Assembly (NCBI GenBank): GCA_947367255.1
Contig: CANBCZ010000001.1
Span: 1 to 64,000, forward strand
Length of the DNA stretch: 64,000 nucleotides
Direction of reading: 5' to 3'
Source of the DNA: an uncultured Alistipes sp.
Lineage (GTDB): Bacteria; Bacteroidota; Bacteroidia; Bacteroidales; Rikenellaceae
The notes beneath the pieces were generated by a model that did not search any database, was not told the DNA's origin, and saw only the letters and a list, made by a program, of their open reading frames with translations. Below, piece by piece: positions 42,858 through 52,322 of the stretch (positions within the stretch are counted from its first letter, which is position 1; every line of letters starts with the position of its first letter). The translations under genes were made by a program, and so were the position numbers.

Positions 42858-43490
42858 ATGAATGGAGTAGAGCTGATATATAAGTATTTTGATACTCTGA
42901 GCGACAGACAGAGGGAGCAGTTTGCCGCCATCTACGATGTCTATGCCGAGTGGAATGGCAAGATAAATGTCATCTCGCGCAAGGATTTCGACTCGCTCTA
43001 CCTTAAGCATATCCTCCACTCGCTCGCCATAGCGCGTGTCTGCACCTTTGCAGATGGCGCAAAGGTTATGGATGTGGGCTGTGGTGGCGGCTTCCCGAGC
43101 GTTCCGCTGGCAATACTCTTTCCGAATGTGAAGTTTACCTCGGTGGACTCTATCGGTAAGAAGATTACCGTTGTAAAGGGCGTTTGTCAGGCTGTGGGCA
43201 TTACAAACCTTACAGCAATTAACGACCGCGTGGAAAATATCCCCGAAAAGTTCGACTTTGTCGTCTCGCGTGCCGTAACGGATATGGCTACATTTGTCGG
43301 CTGGGTGTGGCGTAAGATTGAGCGTGGCGAGGGTCGTGGTACACTGCCAAACGGTATCCTCTACCTGAAGGGTGGCGACCTTGACGCCGAACTTGCTCAG
43401 ACAAAGATGTCGTGGAACCGATACAATATTTCCGACCACTTCGAGGAGGAGTTCTTTGAGACAAAGCAGGTGGTCTACACTGCAAAATGA
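42858..43490 (+). CDS. rsmG: 16S rRNA (guanine527-N7)-methyltransferase
   Basis: 210 aa Rossmann SAM-dependent methyltransferase. WNGKINVISRKDFDSLYLKHILHSLAIA is the RsmG N-terminal block; VMDVGCGGGFPSVPLAILFPNVKFTSVDSIGKK is the SAM-binding region; VVSRAVTDM closes the active site. Modifies G527 in the 530 loop; loss gives streptomycin resistance in other bacteria. Its stop overlaps the next gene's start by 4 nt (ATGA). Confidence 0.96.
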   Translation: MNGVELIYKYFDTLSDRQREQFAAIYDVYAEWNGKINVISRKDFDSLYLKHILHSLAIARVCTFADGAKVMDVGCGGGFPSVPLAILFPNVKFTSVDSIGKKITVVKGVCQAVGITNLTAINDRVENIPEKFDFVVSRAVTDMATFVGWVWRKIERGEGRGTLPNGILYLKGGDLDAELAQTKMSWNRYNISDHFEEEFFETKQVVYTAK

Positions 43491-45166
43491 TAAGATTACT
43501 CACCATACTGCTACTGCTGCTCTCTACTGTGGCGCAGCTCTCTGCCAAGGAGACTATCTCCGCAGCCGAGGGCGCTACTGTCGTGGGTCGTGTGACCTGC
43601 AACGGCGAGGCTGTTGAGGGGGTGGTGGTGTCGGATGGCGCTCTTTTCACCACTACAGACAGCCGTGGCGAGTATCAACTGCGCTCGTTCAAACACTACG
43701 GCTCGGTCTTTATCGTCACCCCGTCGGGCTATGAGCCTGTGTCAAAGAGGGGTGTGCATCCGCAGTTCTGGGCACCGCTCAACAGCGATAAGATTCAGAA
43801 GCTCGAGCAGCACGACTTCGAGCTGCGTAAGGTGGACAATACCCGCCATAGAGTGATGTTTATTGCCGACCTGCACCTCTCGTCGCGCAATGACGATATC
43901 CTCCAGTTCAAGCGTATCGTACTGCCGAAGATTAAAGAGGTTGCCGCAGAGACAAAGGATACAATTCCGACCTATACCATTGCGCTGGGCGATTTGTGCC
44001 GCAACGACTCGTGGTACTCGCAGGATATAGATCCGACAGATGTGCTCTCGTTGCTCTCGACAATGCGCTATCCGACTATGGTCTATCCCGTTATGGGAGA
44101 GAATGAGTATGACGGTGCGGTCCCTGCGGGTGTTATGACCGACCACCTCGCCTCGGAGCTCTACGCTACGGCTTGTGCGCCACGCTTCTACTCGCTCAAT
44201 ATCGGACAGGTACACTATGTAGTGCTTGACAATACCCTCTTCCGCAACGATGCGGGCGATGGTAAGTACCCGACAGAGGTTGTGGGTAAACGCAACTACG
44301 ACCGCCGCGTGAGTGCCGACTGCCTTGCTTGGTTGCGTCGCGATTTGGAGTTTGTTAAGGATAAGAGCACCCCGATAGTGGTCTGTATGCACCATAGCGC
44401 CATTCGCTCATCGAATAAGGGGACGCTTATCAAGGCATTTACAAAGGCAGAGGATACCGACTCGCTCACAGCCTGCTTTGCCGACTTTGAGAGGGTGCAC
44501 TTCGTTACTGCTCACGCCCACCGTCGACGCGTGTCGTCACCAAAGGAGCTGAAGAATATCACTGAGCATACAGTAACCTCTATCTCGGGGAATAATTGGG
44601 AGAGCGCCTTCAATGGCTACCCTCACCTCTGCTCTGACGGTAGTGCAGCGGGCTTCGAGGTGTTCGACATAGACTCCTGCAAGATAGCTTGGAACTTTGT
44701 ACCTCTGCAGGGCGGTGAGCGTACATTCAGCGCCTACGATATGAATAGCGTGCATAACCACTACAGCACCGACGAGGATACCAAACGAATGATCAAGGCG
44801 TGTGAGGGCAAACGCATCAACTACGGTGCGGAGGGTTTTCAGAACTATGTCTACATAAACTATTGGTGCGATGAACCGGGTGCCAAATTGGAGGTCTGGG
44901 AGGGCGATAAGAGCCTTAAACCGCGCCGAATATATCAGGACGATCCTCTCTTTACTATCGCTACGGCAGTTATCCGCCAGCGCAATGCACGCGGCAGAAA
45001 ACTCAATTGGAATAGAAATAACGCACAGCATATGTTCAGGGTCAAAACCGATGCCGACAGCACAGTGGTAAGGATTAAGACTACCGACCCGTTTGGTCGC
45101 GTATTTATCGACTCGCTGGTGCGTCCTGCGCCGTTCCCTCCGGCTGCCAAGAGGGGCAATTTTTAA
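43487..45166 (+). CDS. Secreted calcineurin-like metallophosphatase
   Basis: 559 aa, signal peptide 1-20. N-terminal carboxypeptidase-like beta domain (GATVVGRVTCNGEAVEGVVVSDGALFTTTDSRG as seen at about 28-60), a metallophosphatase core and a C-terminal beta domain, the MetallophosN/-/-C order common in Bacteroidota. Metal residues: D128-x-H130, D169, H302-H303, H343-x-H345. The usual GNHD motif reads GENE at 204-207, so the Asn and His normally there are changed. Phosphatase or nuclease activity outside the cytoplasm is likely, but altered metal binding is possible. Overlaps rsmG by 4 nt. Confidence 0.87.
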   Translation: MIRLLTILLLLLSTVAQLSAKETISAAEGATVVGRVTCNGEAVEGVVVSDGALFTTTDSRGEYQLRSFKHYGSVFIVTPSGYEPVSKRGVHPQFWAPLNSDKIQKLEQHDFELRKVDNTRHRVMFIADLHLSSRNDDILQFKRIVLPKIKEVAAETKDTIPTYTIALGDLCRNDSWYSQDIDPTDVLSLLSTMRYPTMVYPVMGENEYDGAVPAGVMTDHLASELYATACAPRFYSLNIGQVHYVVLDNTLFRNDAGDGKYPTEVVGKRNYDRRVSADCLAWLRRDLEFVKDKSTPIVVCMHHSAIRSSNKGTLIKAFTKAEDTDSLTACFADFERVHFVTAHAHRRRVSSPKELKNITEHTVTSISGNNWESAFNGYPHLCSDGSAAGFEVFDIDSCKIAWNFVPLQGGERTFSAYDMNSVHNHYSTDEDTKRMIKACEGKRINYGAEGFQNYVYINYWCDEPGAKLEVWEGDKSLKPRRIYQDDPLFTIATAVIRQRNARGRKLNWNRNNAQHMFRVKTDADSTVVRIKTTDPFGRVFIDSLVRPAPFPPAAKRGNF

Positions 45167-45183
45167 TTTATAATTAAAAGAGG

Positions 45184-45191
45184 TAACTTTG
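45184..45191 (+). promoter_or_regulatory. -7 element of tgt
   Basis: TAACTTTG ends 6 nt before the ATG at 45198. It fixes the start against the upstream in-frame TTG at 45189 and suggests a nearly leaderless tgt mRNA. No clear TTG at -33. Confidence 0.55.
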
Positions 45192-45197
45192 CACGAT

Positions 45198-46328
45198 ATG
45201 AAGTTTACATTACAATATACAGATAGCAGCAGTAAGGCTCGCGCAGCAGAGATTGTTACCGACCACGGAACAATCCAAACCCCGATCTTTATGCCGGTGG
45301 GTACGGCAGCGGCAATGAAGGGTATCTTCCACCGCGATCTGAAGAGCGAGGCTAAGGCTCAGATTATCCTTGCAAATACATATCACCTCTACCTCCGTCC
45401 GGGAATGAAGATTCTTGAGGAGGCGGGCGGTGTACATCGCTTCTCGACATGGGATGGACCTATGCTGACCGATAGCGGCGGCTTTCAGGTCTTCTCGCTT
45501 GCGGGTTGCCGTAAACTCAAGGAGGAGGGTTGCCACTTCCAGTCGCATATCGACGGCTCGCGCCACCTCTTTACCCCTGAGAGCGTGATTGATACCGAGC
45601 GAACAATCGGTGCAGATATTATGATGGCATTTGACGAGTGTCCTCCGGGTGATGCTCCGAAGGAGTATGCGGCAAAGTCCCTCGCCCTTACCGAGCGTTG
45701 GCTCGACCGCTGCTTCAATCAGTATCATAAGACACAACCCAAGTATGGTCACTACCAGTCGCTCTTCCCGATTGTACAGGGCTGCGGCTATGCCGATTTG
45801 CGCGAGAAGGCGGCTCAAAATGTGCTGCAGTACGATGCCGATGGCTACGCTATTGGCGGTCTTGCAGTAGGAGAGCCGACAGATGTGATGTACTCGATGA
45901 TTGAGGTTGTAAATGCCGTTCTGCCGACCGACAAACCGCGCTACCTTATGGGTGTGGGTACGCCGATAAATATCCTTGAGGCTATCTCTCGCGGTGTGGA
46001 TATGTTCGACTGCGTTATGCCGACAAGAAATGGTCGTAACGGTCAGCTCTTCACCTCGGAGGGTGTCATTAATATCCGCAACAAGAAGTGGGAGAACGAC
46101 TTCTCGCCAATCGACCCGAATGGAACAACCTTTGTCGATACGCAGTACTCGAAGGCATATCTCCACCACCTTGTAGTCTGTGGCGAGATGCTGGCGGCGC
46201 AGATAGCCTCGCTCCATAATATCGGTTTCTACCTCTGGCTGGTCGGTGAGGCTCGCAAGCATATTATTGCCGGCGACTTTACGCAGTGGAAGGAGATGAT
46301 GGTTGTAAAACTCTCAACAAGATTGTAA
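45198..46328 (+). CDS. tgt: Queuine tRNA-ribosyltransferase
   Basis: 376 aa from the ATG at 45198. Swaps guanine at tRNA position 34 for a queuosine precursor. Substrate block DSGGFQVFSLAGCRKLKEEG includes the catalytic Asp of DSGGFQ; GGLAVGEP and VMPTRNGRNGQLFT are family signatures, as is the second nucleophile region RGVDMFDCVMPTR. The zinc ligands are probably C-x-C further on in VVCGEMLAAQIASLHNIGFYL (one Cys visible). Starts a unit with LptF/G, mqnE and PASTA genes at 1-4 nt spacings. Confidence 0.96.
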   Translation: MKFTLQYTDSSSKARAAEIVTDHGTIQTPIFMPVGTAAAMKGIFHRDLKSEAKAQIILANTYHLYLRPGMKILEEAGGVHRFSTWDGPMLTDSGGFQVFSLAGCRKLKEEGCHFQSHIDGSRHLFTPESVIDTERTIGADIMMAFDECPPGDAPKEYAAKSLALTERWLDRCFNQYHKTQPKYGHYQSLFPIVQGCGYADLREKAAQNVLQYDADGYAIGGLAVGEPTDVMYSMIEVVNAVLPTDKPRYLMGVGTPINILEAISRGVDMFDCVMPTRNGRNGQLFTSEGVINIRNKKWENDFSPIDPNGTTFVDTQYSKAYLHHLVVCGEMLAAQIASLHNIGFYLWLVGEARKHIIAGDFTQWKEMMVVKLSTRL

Positions 46329-46331
46329 ATT

Positions 46332-47456
46332 ATGCTTCCTCAATATAACAAGCGACCGTCGTGGTTCCCGGGTTTTAAGACTCTGGACAGATATATCATC
46401 GGTAAGTTCGTGGGTACCTACCTCTTTGCTATTGCGATGATTATCGTGGTTGTGGTGGTCTTTGACTATGTGGAGAAGATTGACGACTTTACACAGATGC
46501 ACGCACCTGTGTCGGCAATTATCTTCGACTACTACTTTAAGTTTGTGCCGTTTTTCATAAACCAATTCTCGGCGCTCTTTACCTTTATTGCCGTAATCTT
46601 CTTCACCTCGAAGCTCGCCTATCAGACCGAGATTGTGGCTATGCTCTCGGGCGGTATGTCGTTCAAACGACTGATGTGGCCATACTTCCTCGGCGCACTC
46701 TTTATTACGGCACTCTCGCTTACGATGAGCCTCTGGCTTATCCCCTCTACACAGAAAGATTGTGTGGCATTTGAGCAGAAGTATATCGCCCGTCGTGCTC
46801 GTGAGCAGTACGACCGCCATATCTACAGACAGGTAGAGCCGGGAACATTTGCCTATATTCGAGGCTTTAGTAAGCATACATCTGTAGCCTCGTTCTTTGC
46901 TCTCGAGAAGTATGAGGGTAGTACTATGGTCGGCTCGCTTGAGGCGTCGGATGTAAAGTTCGACCCTGAGAGCAAGCACTGGACAGCGCAGAAGTATATC
47001 GAGCGCCGCTTTGACGCGGATGGCTCCGAGAGTTTTGTTCAGAACCGCAACCTCGATACGGTCATTAACCTCGATGTTGTCGAGCTGGGACGCCTCAACG
47101 AGCTGCTCAAGACGATGAATATTGTCGAACTGAACGACTTCTTGGAGCAGCAACAGCAGAAGGGCTCGGACTCACTGCGTCAGATAGAGGTGGAGCACCA
47201 TACCCGCTATGCATATCCGTTCGGAACATTTATCCTGACCCTTATCGGCGTGTCGCTCTCGTCGCGTAAGGTGCGCGGTGGTACGGGTCTGCATATCGGT
47301 ATCGGCATTGCGCTCTGCTTCTCGTATATTATGCTCACTCGCGTCTTTGAGGAGTTTGCCAAGGGCGGAAGTATGCCTACGCTGCTTGCCGTATGGTTGC
47401 CAAACATAATCTTCCTCTTTGTAGGTATCTACCTCTATCGTAAAGCACCGAAATAG
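46332..47456 (+). CDS. LptF/LptG family lipopolysaccharide export permease
   Basis: 374 aa. YjgP/YjgQ family: DRYIIGKFVGTYLFAIAMIIVVVVVFDYVEKIDDF start, six membrane helices (two or three N-terminal, three C-terminal) around a periplasmic domain of about 160 residues. Works with LptB ATPase to extract LPS from the inner membrane. Only one permease is present here; the partner must be elsewhere. Between tgt and mqnE with 1-3 nt gaps. Confidence 0.94.
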   Translation: MLPQYNKRPSWFPGFKTLDRYIIGKFVGTYLFAIAMIIVVVVVFDYVEKIDDFTQMHAPVSAIIFDYYFKFVPFFINQFSALFTFIAVIFFTSKLAYQTEIVAMLSGGMSFKRLMWPYFLGALFITALSLTMSLWLIPSTQKDCVAFEQKYIARRAREQYDRHIYRQVEPGTFAYIRGFSKHTSVASFFALEKYEGSTMVGSLEASDVKFDPESKHWTAQKYIERRFDADGSESFVQNRNLDTVINLDVVELGRLNELLKTMNIVELNDFLEQQQQKGSDSLRQIEVEHHTRYAYPFGTFILTLIGVSLSSRKVRGGTGLHIGIGIALCFSYIMLTRVFEEFAKGGSMPTLLAVWLPNIIFLFVGIYLYRKAPK

Positions 47457-47457
47457 T

Positions 47458-48534
47458 ATGTTGTTACTCGCAGATATTATCGAAAAATGTCGTCGCGCAG
47501 AGCGTATCACTGCCGAGGAGGCTCTTGTCCTCTGGCAGCAGGCGTCGCTGTGGCAACTCTCCGAACTCGCCCTTGCTGCCAAGCGCAGGGTCAGTGGAGA
47601 GAAGGTCTACTATAACCGTAATTTCCACCTCGAGCCGACTAATGTCTGCCTCTTCGAGTGTAAGTTCTGCTCCTATCGTCGCAAGGCGGGCGAGGCGGGT
47701 GCGTGGGACTACTCGATGGATGAGGTGCTGGATATTGTCCGCAGCCGACAGGGTAGTGGTGCAACGGAGATACATATCGTAGGAGGTGTGCACCCGACAA
47801 ACGATCTCTACTACTATGCCGAGATGATTCGCCGCATAAAGGAGATTATGCCTACGGTGGCAATCAAAGCATTTACGGCTGTCGAGCTCAACTATATGAT
47901 TCGTCAGGCGGGGCTTACCCTTGAGCAGGGACTCTCGCTTCTCAAAGAGGCTGGTATGGAGTCTATTCCGGGCGGTGGAGCCGAAATTTTTGCCCCAGAA
48001 ATCCGTACGAAGATCTGCCCGCAGAAGGGTAGTGCCGAGGAGTGGTTAGCCCTTCACCGTACAGCGCACGGCTTGGGTATAGATAGCAACGCGACAATGC
48101 TCTATGGTCATATCGAGGGCATCGAGCACCGTATTGACCACCTTATGCGTATCCGCGAGCTGCAGGATGCTACGGGTGGCATAAATGCCTTTATCCCGCT
48201 CAAGTTCCGCAGCGCAAACAACTCTATGTCGGAGCTGGGCGAAACTTCGGTTACCGACGATCTGAGAACCCTTGCAATGAGCCGCCTTCTGCTCGACAAT
48301 GTGGCACATATCAAGGCATATTGGGTGATGTATGGCAAGGCGACTACAGAGCTTGCACTCGCCTTCGGTGCCGATGATATCGACGGAACTATCGACGATT
48401 CGACAAAGATCTACTCTATGGCAGGCGCGGCAGATACCCGCCCGACAATGAGTGTTGAGGATATTGAGCGTATCTGCTCTGCGGCGGGCTTTACGGCTGT
48501 CGAGCGCGATACACACTATAACGAGATTAAGTAG
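47458..48534 (+). CDS. mqnE: Aminofutalosine synthase
   Basis: 358 aa radical SAM enzyme of the futalosine route to menaquinone. It joins 3-(1-carboxyvinyl-oxy)benzoate with SAM. The cluster motif CLFECKFCSY (CxxxCxxC) is at about residues 64-72. VGGVHPTND, IKAFTAVELNYM, SIPGGGAEIFAPEIRTKICPQK (seen in part), HGLGIDSNATMLYGHIE and AFIPLKFR follow. GGGAEIF separates MqnE from MqnC. Indicates menaquinone-based respiration. Confidence 0.95.
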   Translation: MLLLADIIEKCRRAERITAEEALVLWQQASLWQLSELALAAKRRVSGEKVYYNRNFHLEPTNVCLFECKFCSYRRKAGEAGAWDYSMDEVLDIVRSRQGSGATEIHIVGGVHPTNDLYYYAEMIRRIKEIMPTVAIKAFTAVELNYMIRQAGLTLEQGLSLLKEAGMESIPGGGAEIFAPEIRTKICPQKGSAEEWLALHRTAHGLGIDSNATMLYGHIEGIEHRIDHLMRIRELQDATGGINAFIPLKFRSANNSMSELGETSVTDDLRTLAMSRLLLDNVAHIKAYWVMYGKATTELALAFGADDIDGTIDDSTKIYSMAGAADTRPTMSVEDIERICSAAGFTAVERDTHYNEIK

Positions 48535-48537
48535 ATT

Positions 48538-49491
48538 ATGGCAAAAAAGACTAATAACAAATCGTGGTTGGCTCGCCTGAAGAGCCGTCCGATACTCTGG
48601 AATCTTGTGCTTATAGCAGTGGTGCTTGTGCTGCTGCTTGTGCTCTCATATATCGCTTTGGCTGTAGGTACACGCCACGGTATGCGTCGCACGGTGCCTG
48701 ACTTTACGGGTCTGGGTCTGAAGGATGCCCAGTACTATGCCGAGCAGCGCGGATTGAAGCTCATTATCAACGACTCGCTCTATGTCCCTGCATATCCGGG
48801 AGGTATGGTGCTCGAGCAGTTGCCAAAGGGCGGCGTGGATGTCAAGGAGGGTCGAAAGATCTATATTACTATCAACTCCTTTGCGCAGAAAAAGCTCCCT
48901 ATGCCTTATGTTGCGGGTCGCTCGCTGCGTCAGGCAAAGAATATGCTTGAGGGTGCAGGCTTCGGCATAGAGAAGCTTGAGTATGTTGAGGATATTGCGA
49001 CAAACTATGTCCTTGCTCAGTACCTCGGTGGGGTAGAGATTACCGCCGAGAGCAATATCAAGATCGAGAAGGGTACGGGCGTTGTGCTGAAGGTAGGTGT
49101 CAGCCCCGACCAGAATATGACTACCGTTCCGCGCCTTATCGGTCGTAAACTCTTCGATGCAAAGGGCAAGCTGTGGGAGCAGGGACTCAATGTCGGCAAT
49201 GTAACCTACGACGAGGGTATTACGCTGCTCAATGAGGACGATGCCCGCGTATGCCGTCAGAGCATTATGCAGAGCAGTCAGATGCCGTTGGGCTCGGCTG
49301 TCTCTATACACCTTACCCTCGACAAGGAGGTTGTTGAGGCAGCAGCGGCGGAGGCGGAGCGTGCCCTTGCCGAGGCACTCAAGCAGCGCGAAAAGGCTGA
49401 CTCTTTAGCGCGTGCCGAGGCTGATTCCCTGCGTATGTTGAACGCTGCGGCACCACAGGAGCAGGCTGCAGAGGATGAGTTTTTCTTCTAA
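48538..49491 (+). CDS. PASTA-domain membrane protein
   Basis: 317 aa. One membrane helix (about 22-45), then three PASTA domains outside (VPDFTGLGLKDAQ..., MPYVAGRSLRQAKNML..., VPRLIGRKLFDAKGK...), each about 65-70 residues. Ends with a helical Ala/Glu/Arg tail from about 265 (AAAEAERALAEALKQREKAD). PASTA domains bind peptidoglycan fragments; here no kinase domain is attached, so it is a PASTA-only anchor or scaffold. In operon with mqnE and RluD-like genes. Confidence 0.92.
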   Translation: MAKKTNNKSWLARLKSRPILWNLVLIAVVLVLLLVLSYIALAVGTRHGMRRTVPDFTGLGLKDAQYYAEQRGLKLIINDSLYVPAYPGGMVLEQLPKGGVDVKEGRKIYITINSFAQKKLPMPYVAGRSLRQAKNMLEGAGFGIEKLEYVEDIATNYVLAQYLGGVEITAESNIKIEKGTGVVLKVGVSPDQNMTTVPRLIGRKLFDAKGKLWEQGLNVGNVTYDEGITLLNEDDARVCRQSIMQSSQMPLGSAVSIHLTLDKEVVEAAAAEAERALAEALKQREKADSLARAEADSLRMLNAAAPQEQAAEDEFFF

Positions 49492-49504
49492 CGACAGATT
49501 CTAA

Positions 49505-50611
49505 ATGACAGAATATATTGAAGATATAGAGCTGGATGACGAGGAGCTTATTGCTCCCGCCCCGCGCAGAGAGTTCTTGACAGACGAGAAACCTGACGAG
49601 AATGGTCTGTACGAACACTTTTCGATAACAGTGGATAAGGGACAGTCGATGATGCGACTCGACAAGTACCTTGCCACCCATATCGAAAATTGCTCGCGAA
49701 ACCGTGTGCAGACGGCTGTCGATAACGGTAATGTCTTTGTCAATGATCGCCCGCAGAAGGCGTCTTACAAGATCAAGCCGTTCGACCATATCGTGCTCAA
49801 GATGGAGTACCCGAAGTATAACTGTCTGCTCACTCCGCAGGATATTCCTATCAATATTATCTATGAGGATGACGATGTGATTGTTGTCAATAAAGAGGCG
49901 GGAATGTGCGTACATCCGGGTCACGGAAACTACGACGGCACCCTTGTAAACGCCCTTACCTTCCACCTCAAGGATAATCCTATGTTCCAGCAGGGCGACG
50001 AGCGTGCGGGACTTGTCCACCGTATTGACAAGAACACCTCGGGAATACTTGTTGTCGGCAAGAACCCTGCGGCGTGTCAGCACCTGTCGCACCAGTTCTT
50101 CCTCCACTCTACCAAGCGCCGCTATATAGCCCTTGTGTGGGGTAACTTCGATCAGGATGAGGGTACTATTACGGGTAATATCGGTCGCAATCCGCGAAAC
50201 CGCCACCAGATGTATGTCTTTGCCGACGGCTCGGAGGGTAAGCACGCCGTAACCCATTATAAAGTGCTCAAGCGCTATGGTTATGTAACCCTTGTAGAGT
50301 GTCGATTGGAGACCGGACGAACACACCAGATTCGTGTACATATGCAGTATATCGGTCATCCACTCTTTAACGACGAGCGCTATGGTGGCGATAAGATTCT
50401 CAAGGGTACAACCTTCTCGAAGTATAAGCAGTTTATCGAGAACTGCTTCGAGGCTATGCCGCGTCACGCACTGCACGCGCGTATGCTCGGCTTTGTCCAC
50501 CCGACAACGGGCGAGGAGATGATCTTCGAGTCGCAGACGCCTGCTGACTTCCAGACAGTTATCGACCGCTGGGACAACTATGTAAAATCGGCTAATTTAT
50601 ATAACGAGTAG
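49505..50611 (+). CDS. RluD-like pseudouridine synthase with S4 domain
   Basis: 368 aa. Acidic N-terminal extension (about 1-35), S4 domain (MMRLDKYLATHIENCSRNRVQTAVDNGNVFVND), then the catalytic domain with HRIDKNTSGILVVGKNPAAC (nucleophile D), LVECRLETGRTHQIRVHMQYIGHPL. RluD makes pseudouridines in helix 69 of 23S rRNA; the exact site here is inferred only. It is 1 nt before the YgiQ gene. Confidence 0.93.
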   Translation: MTEYIEDIELDDEELIAPAPRREFLTDEKPDENGLYEHFSITVDKGQSMMRLDKYLATHIENCSRNRVQTAVDNGNVFVNDRPQKASYKIKPFDHIVLKMEYPKYNCLLTPQDIPINIIYEDDDVIVVNKEAGMCVHPGHGNYDGTLVNALTFHLKDNPMFQQGDERAGLVHRIDKNTSGILVVGKNPAACQHLSHQFFLHSTKRRYIALVWGNFDQDEGTITGNIGRNPRNRHQMYVFADGSEGKHAVTHYKVLKRYGYVTLVECRLETGRTHQIRVHMQYIGHPLFNDERYGGDKILKGTTFSKYKQFIENCFEAMPRHALHARMLGFVHPTTGEEMIFESQTPADFQTVIDRWDNYVKSANLYNE

Positions 50612-50612
50612 T

Positions 50613-52322
50613 ATGAGTTTTCTCCCGACAACCGTAAAGGAGATGAAGGCTTTGGGTTGGGACTATGTAGATATAGTCCTCTTTACGGGTGATGCCTATA
50701 TCGACCATCCCTCCTTTGGCGCTGCTGTGGTCTCGCGCCTCTTTGAGGCGGAGGGATATCGCGTGGCGGTTGTTCCGCAGCCAAACTGGAAGGATGATCT
50801 GCGCGACTTTAAGAAGTTCGGCACTCCGCGTCTCTGCTTCTGTGTCAGTGCGGGAGCTATGGACTCGATGGTAAACCACTATACGGCAAATATCCGCCTG
50901 CGTAGCAACGACGCCTACACCCCTGCTGGTGCTGCGGGCTTTCGACCCGACTACGCTGTCACTACCTATACAAAGATTCTCAAGGAGCTCTTTCCTACTG
51001 TTCCGGTGCTTATCGGAGGTATCGAGGCATCACTGCGCCGCGTAACCCACTACGACTATTGGAAAGACTGCCTTATGCCCTCTATACTTATCGATAGCGG
51101 TGCCGACTTCCTGCTCTACGGTATGGGCGAGCAGGTTATCCGCGAGGTGGCACGAACAATGCGCAACGGCTTTAATGCCAAGCGAATACGCGCTATCCGT
51201 CAGGTCGGCTTTGTGGCAGATAGAGAGTATGTCGAGCGCCTTGATAAGGATAAGACCATCTTCCTGAACTCTTTTGAGCGTTGCAAGGCTGATAAGCGCG
51301 CCTTTGGCGAGAACTTCGTTACTGTAGAGACCGAGAGCAATCTGCTCTCTGCCGAGAAGGTACTTGTCGAGCAGACCGGCGAGCGTTATGTGGTTATCAA
51401 TCCGATGAATGCGGCGCTGACTACCGAGCAGATCGACTACGCCTTCGATCTTCCATATATGCGCGCGCCACATCCAAAGTATAACAATCGTGGCGAGATA
51501 CCTGCGTGGTCTATGATCCGCCACTCGATAAATATCCACCGCGGCTGCTTTGGTGGCTGCTCTTTCTGCACCATATCGGCACATCAGGGTAAGTTTATAT
51601 CCTCTCGTAGCGAGGCATCTATTATGCGCGAGGTCGAAAAGGTCGTTGCAATGCCCGACTTCCGTGGAACAATCACAGATATCGGTGGTCCGAGTGCAAA
51701 TATGTACTGCCTCGGCGGTAAAAACCTCGATATCTGCGCCAAGTGCCGTCGCCCATCGTGCCTACATCCAAAACCGTGTCCAAACCTTAATCGCGACCAC
51801 CGCCCGCTGATTGAGCTCTATCGTAAGGTGCGCAAGACTAAGGGGGTTAAACACGCATATATCGGCAGCGGTATCCGCTATGACCTTTTTGAGAATAACG
51901 ACTATCTTAAGGAGGTAGTTCTCCACCACACCTCGGGCCGACTGAAGGTTGCGCCAGAGCATACAGAGGATACCGTGCTCAACCTTATGCGTAAACCATC
52001 GTTTACACTCTTTGAGCAGCTAAATCGTGACTTTAACCGCATCTGCCGCGAGAATGGATTGCGCTATCAGCTCATTCCGTACTTTATCTCCTCGCATCCA
52101 GGATGCCACGAGCGCGATATGAAGGCACTCTCTGTAAAGGTGCTCGGAAATCTTAACTTCACCCTTGAGCAGGTGCAAGATTTGACCCCAACGCCAATGA
52201 CTCTCTCGTCGGTTATGTTCTACACCGGCGAGAACCCTTATACCGGGGAGAAGGTTTATGTGGCGCGGTCGCAGGGTGATAAGCGTAAGCAGAAGCAATA
52301 CTTCTTCAGACATTTGTCGTGA
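50613..52322 (+). CDS. YgiQ family radical SAM protein
   Basis: 569 aa. B12-binding-like N-terminal domain (LPTTVKEMKALGWDYVDIVLFTGDAYIDHPSFG) and YgiQ core with HRGCFGGCSFCTISAHQGKFISSRS holding CxxxCxxC (cluster) near residue 314. C-terminal KxxRHxxxHL-type end RHLS. Function not established in the family. Last gene of a long plus-strand run. Its last codons and stop form the left arm of the nested hairpin copy 10. Confidence 0.93.
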   Translation: MSFLPTTVKEMKALGWDYVDIVLFTGDAYIDHPSFGAAVVSRLFEAEGYRVAVVPQPNWKDDLRDFKKFGTPRLCFCVSAGAMDSMVNHYTANIRLRSNDAYTPAGAAGFRPDYAVTTYTKILKELFPTVPVLIGGIEASLRRVTHYDYWKDCLMPSILIDSGADFLLYGMGEQVIREVARTMRNGFNAKRIRAIRQVGFVADREYVERLDKDKTIFLNSFERCKADKRAFGENFVTVETESNLLSAEKVLVEQTGERYVVINPMNAALTTEQIDYAFDLPYMRAPHPKYNNRGEIPAWSMIRHSINIHRGCFGGCSFCTISAHQGKFISSRSEASIMREVEKVVAMPDFRGTITDIGGPSANMYCLGGKNLDICAKCRRPSCLHPKPCPNLNRDHRPLIELYRKVRKTKGVKHAYIGSGIRYDLFENNDYLKEVVLHHTSGRLKVAPEHTEDTVLNLMRKPSFTLFEQLNRDFNRICRENGLRYQLIPYFISSHPGCHERDMKALSVKVLGNLNFTLEQVQDLTPTPMTLSSVMFYTGENPYTGEKVYVARSQGDKRKQKQYFFRHLS

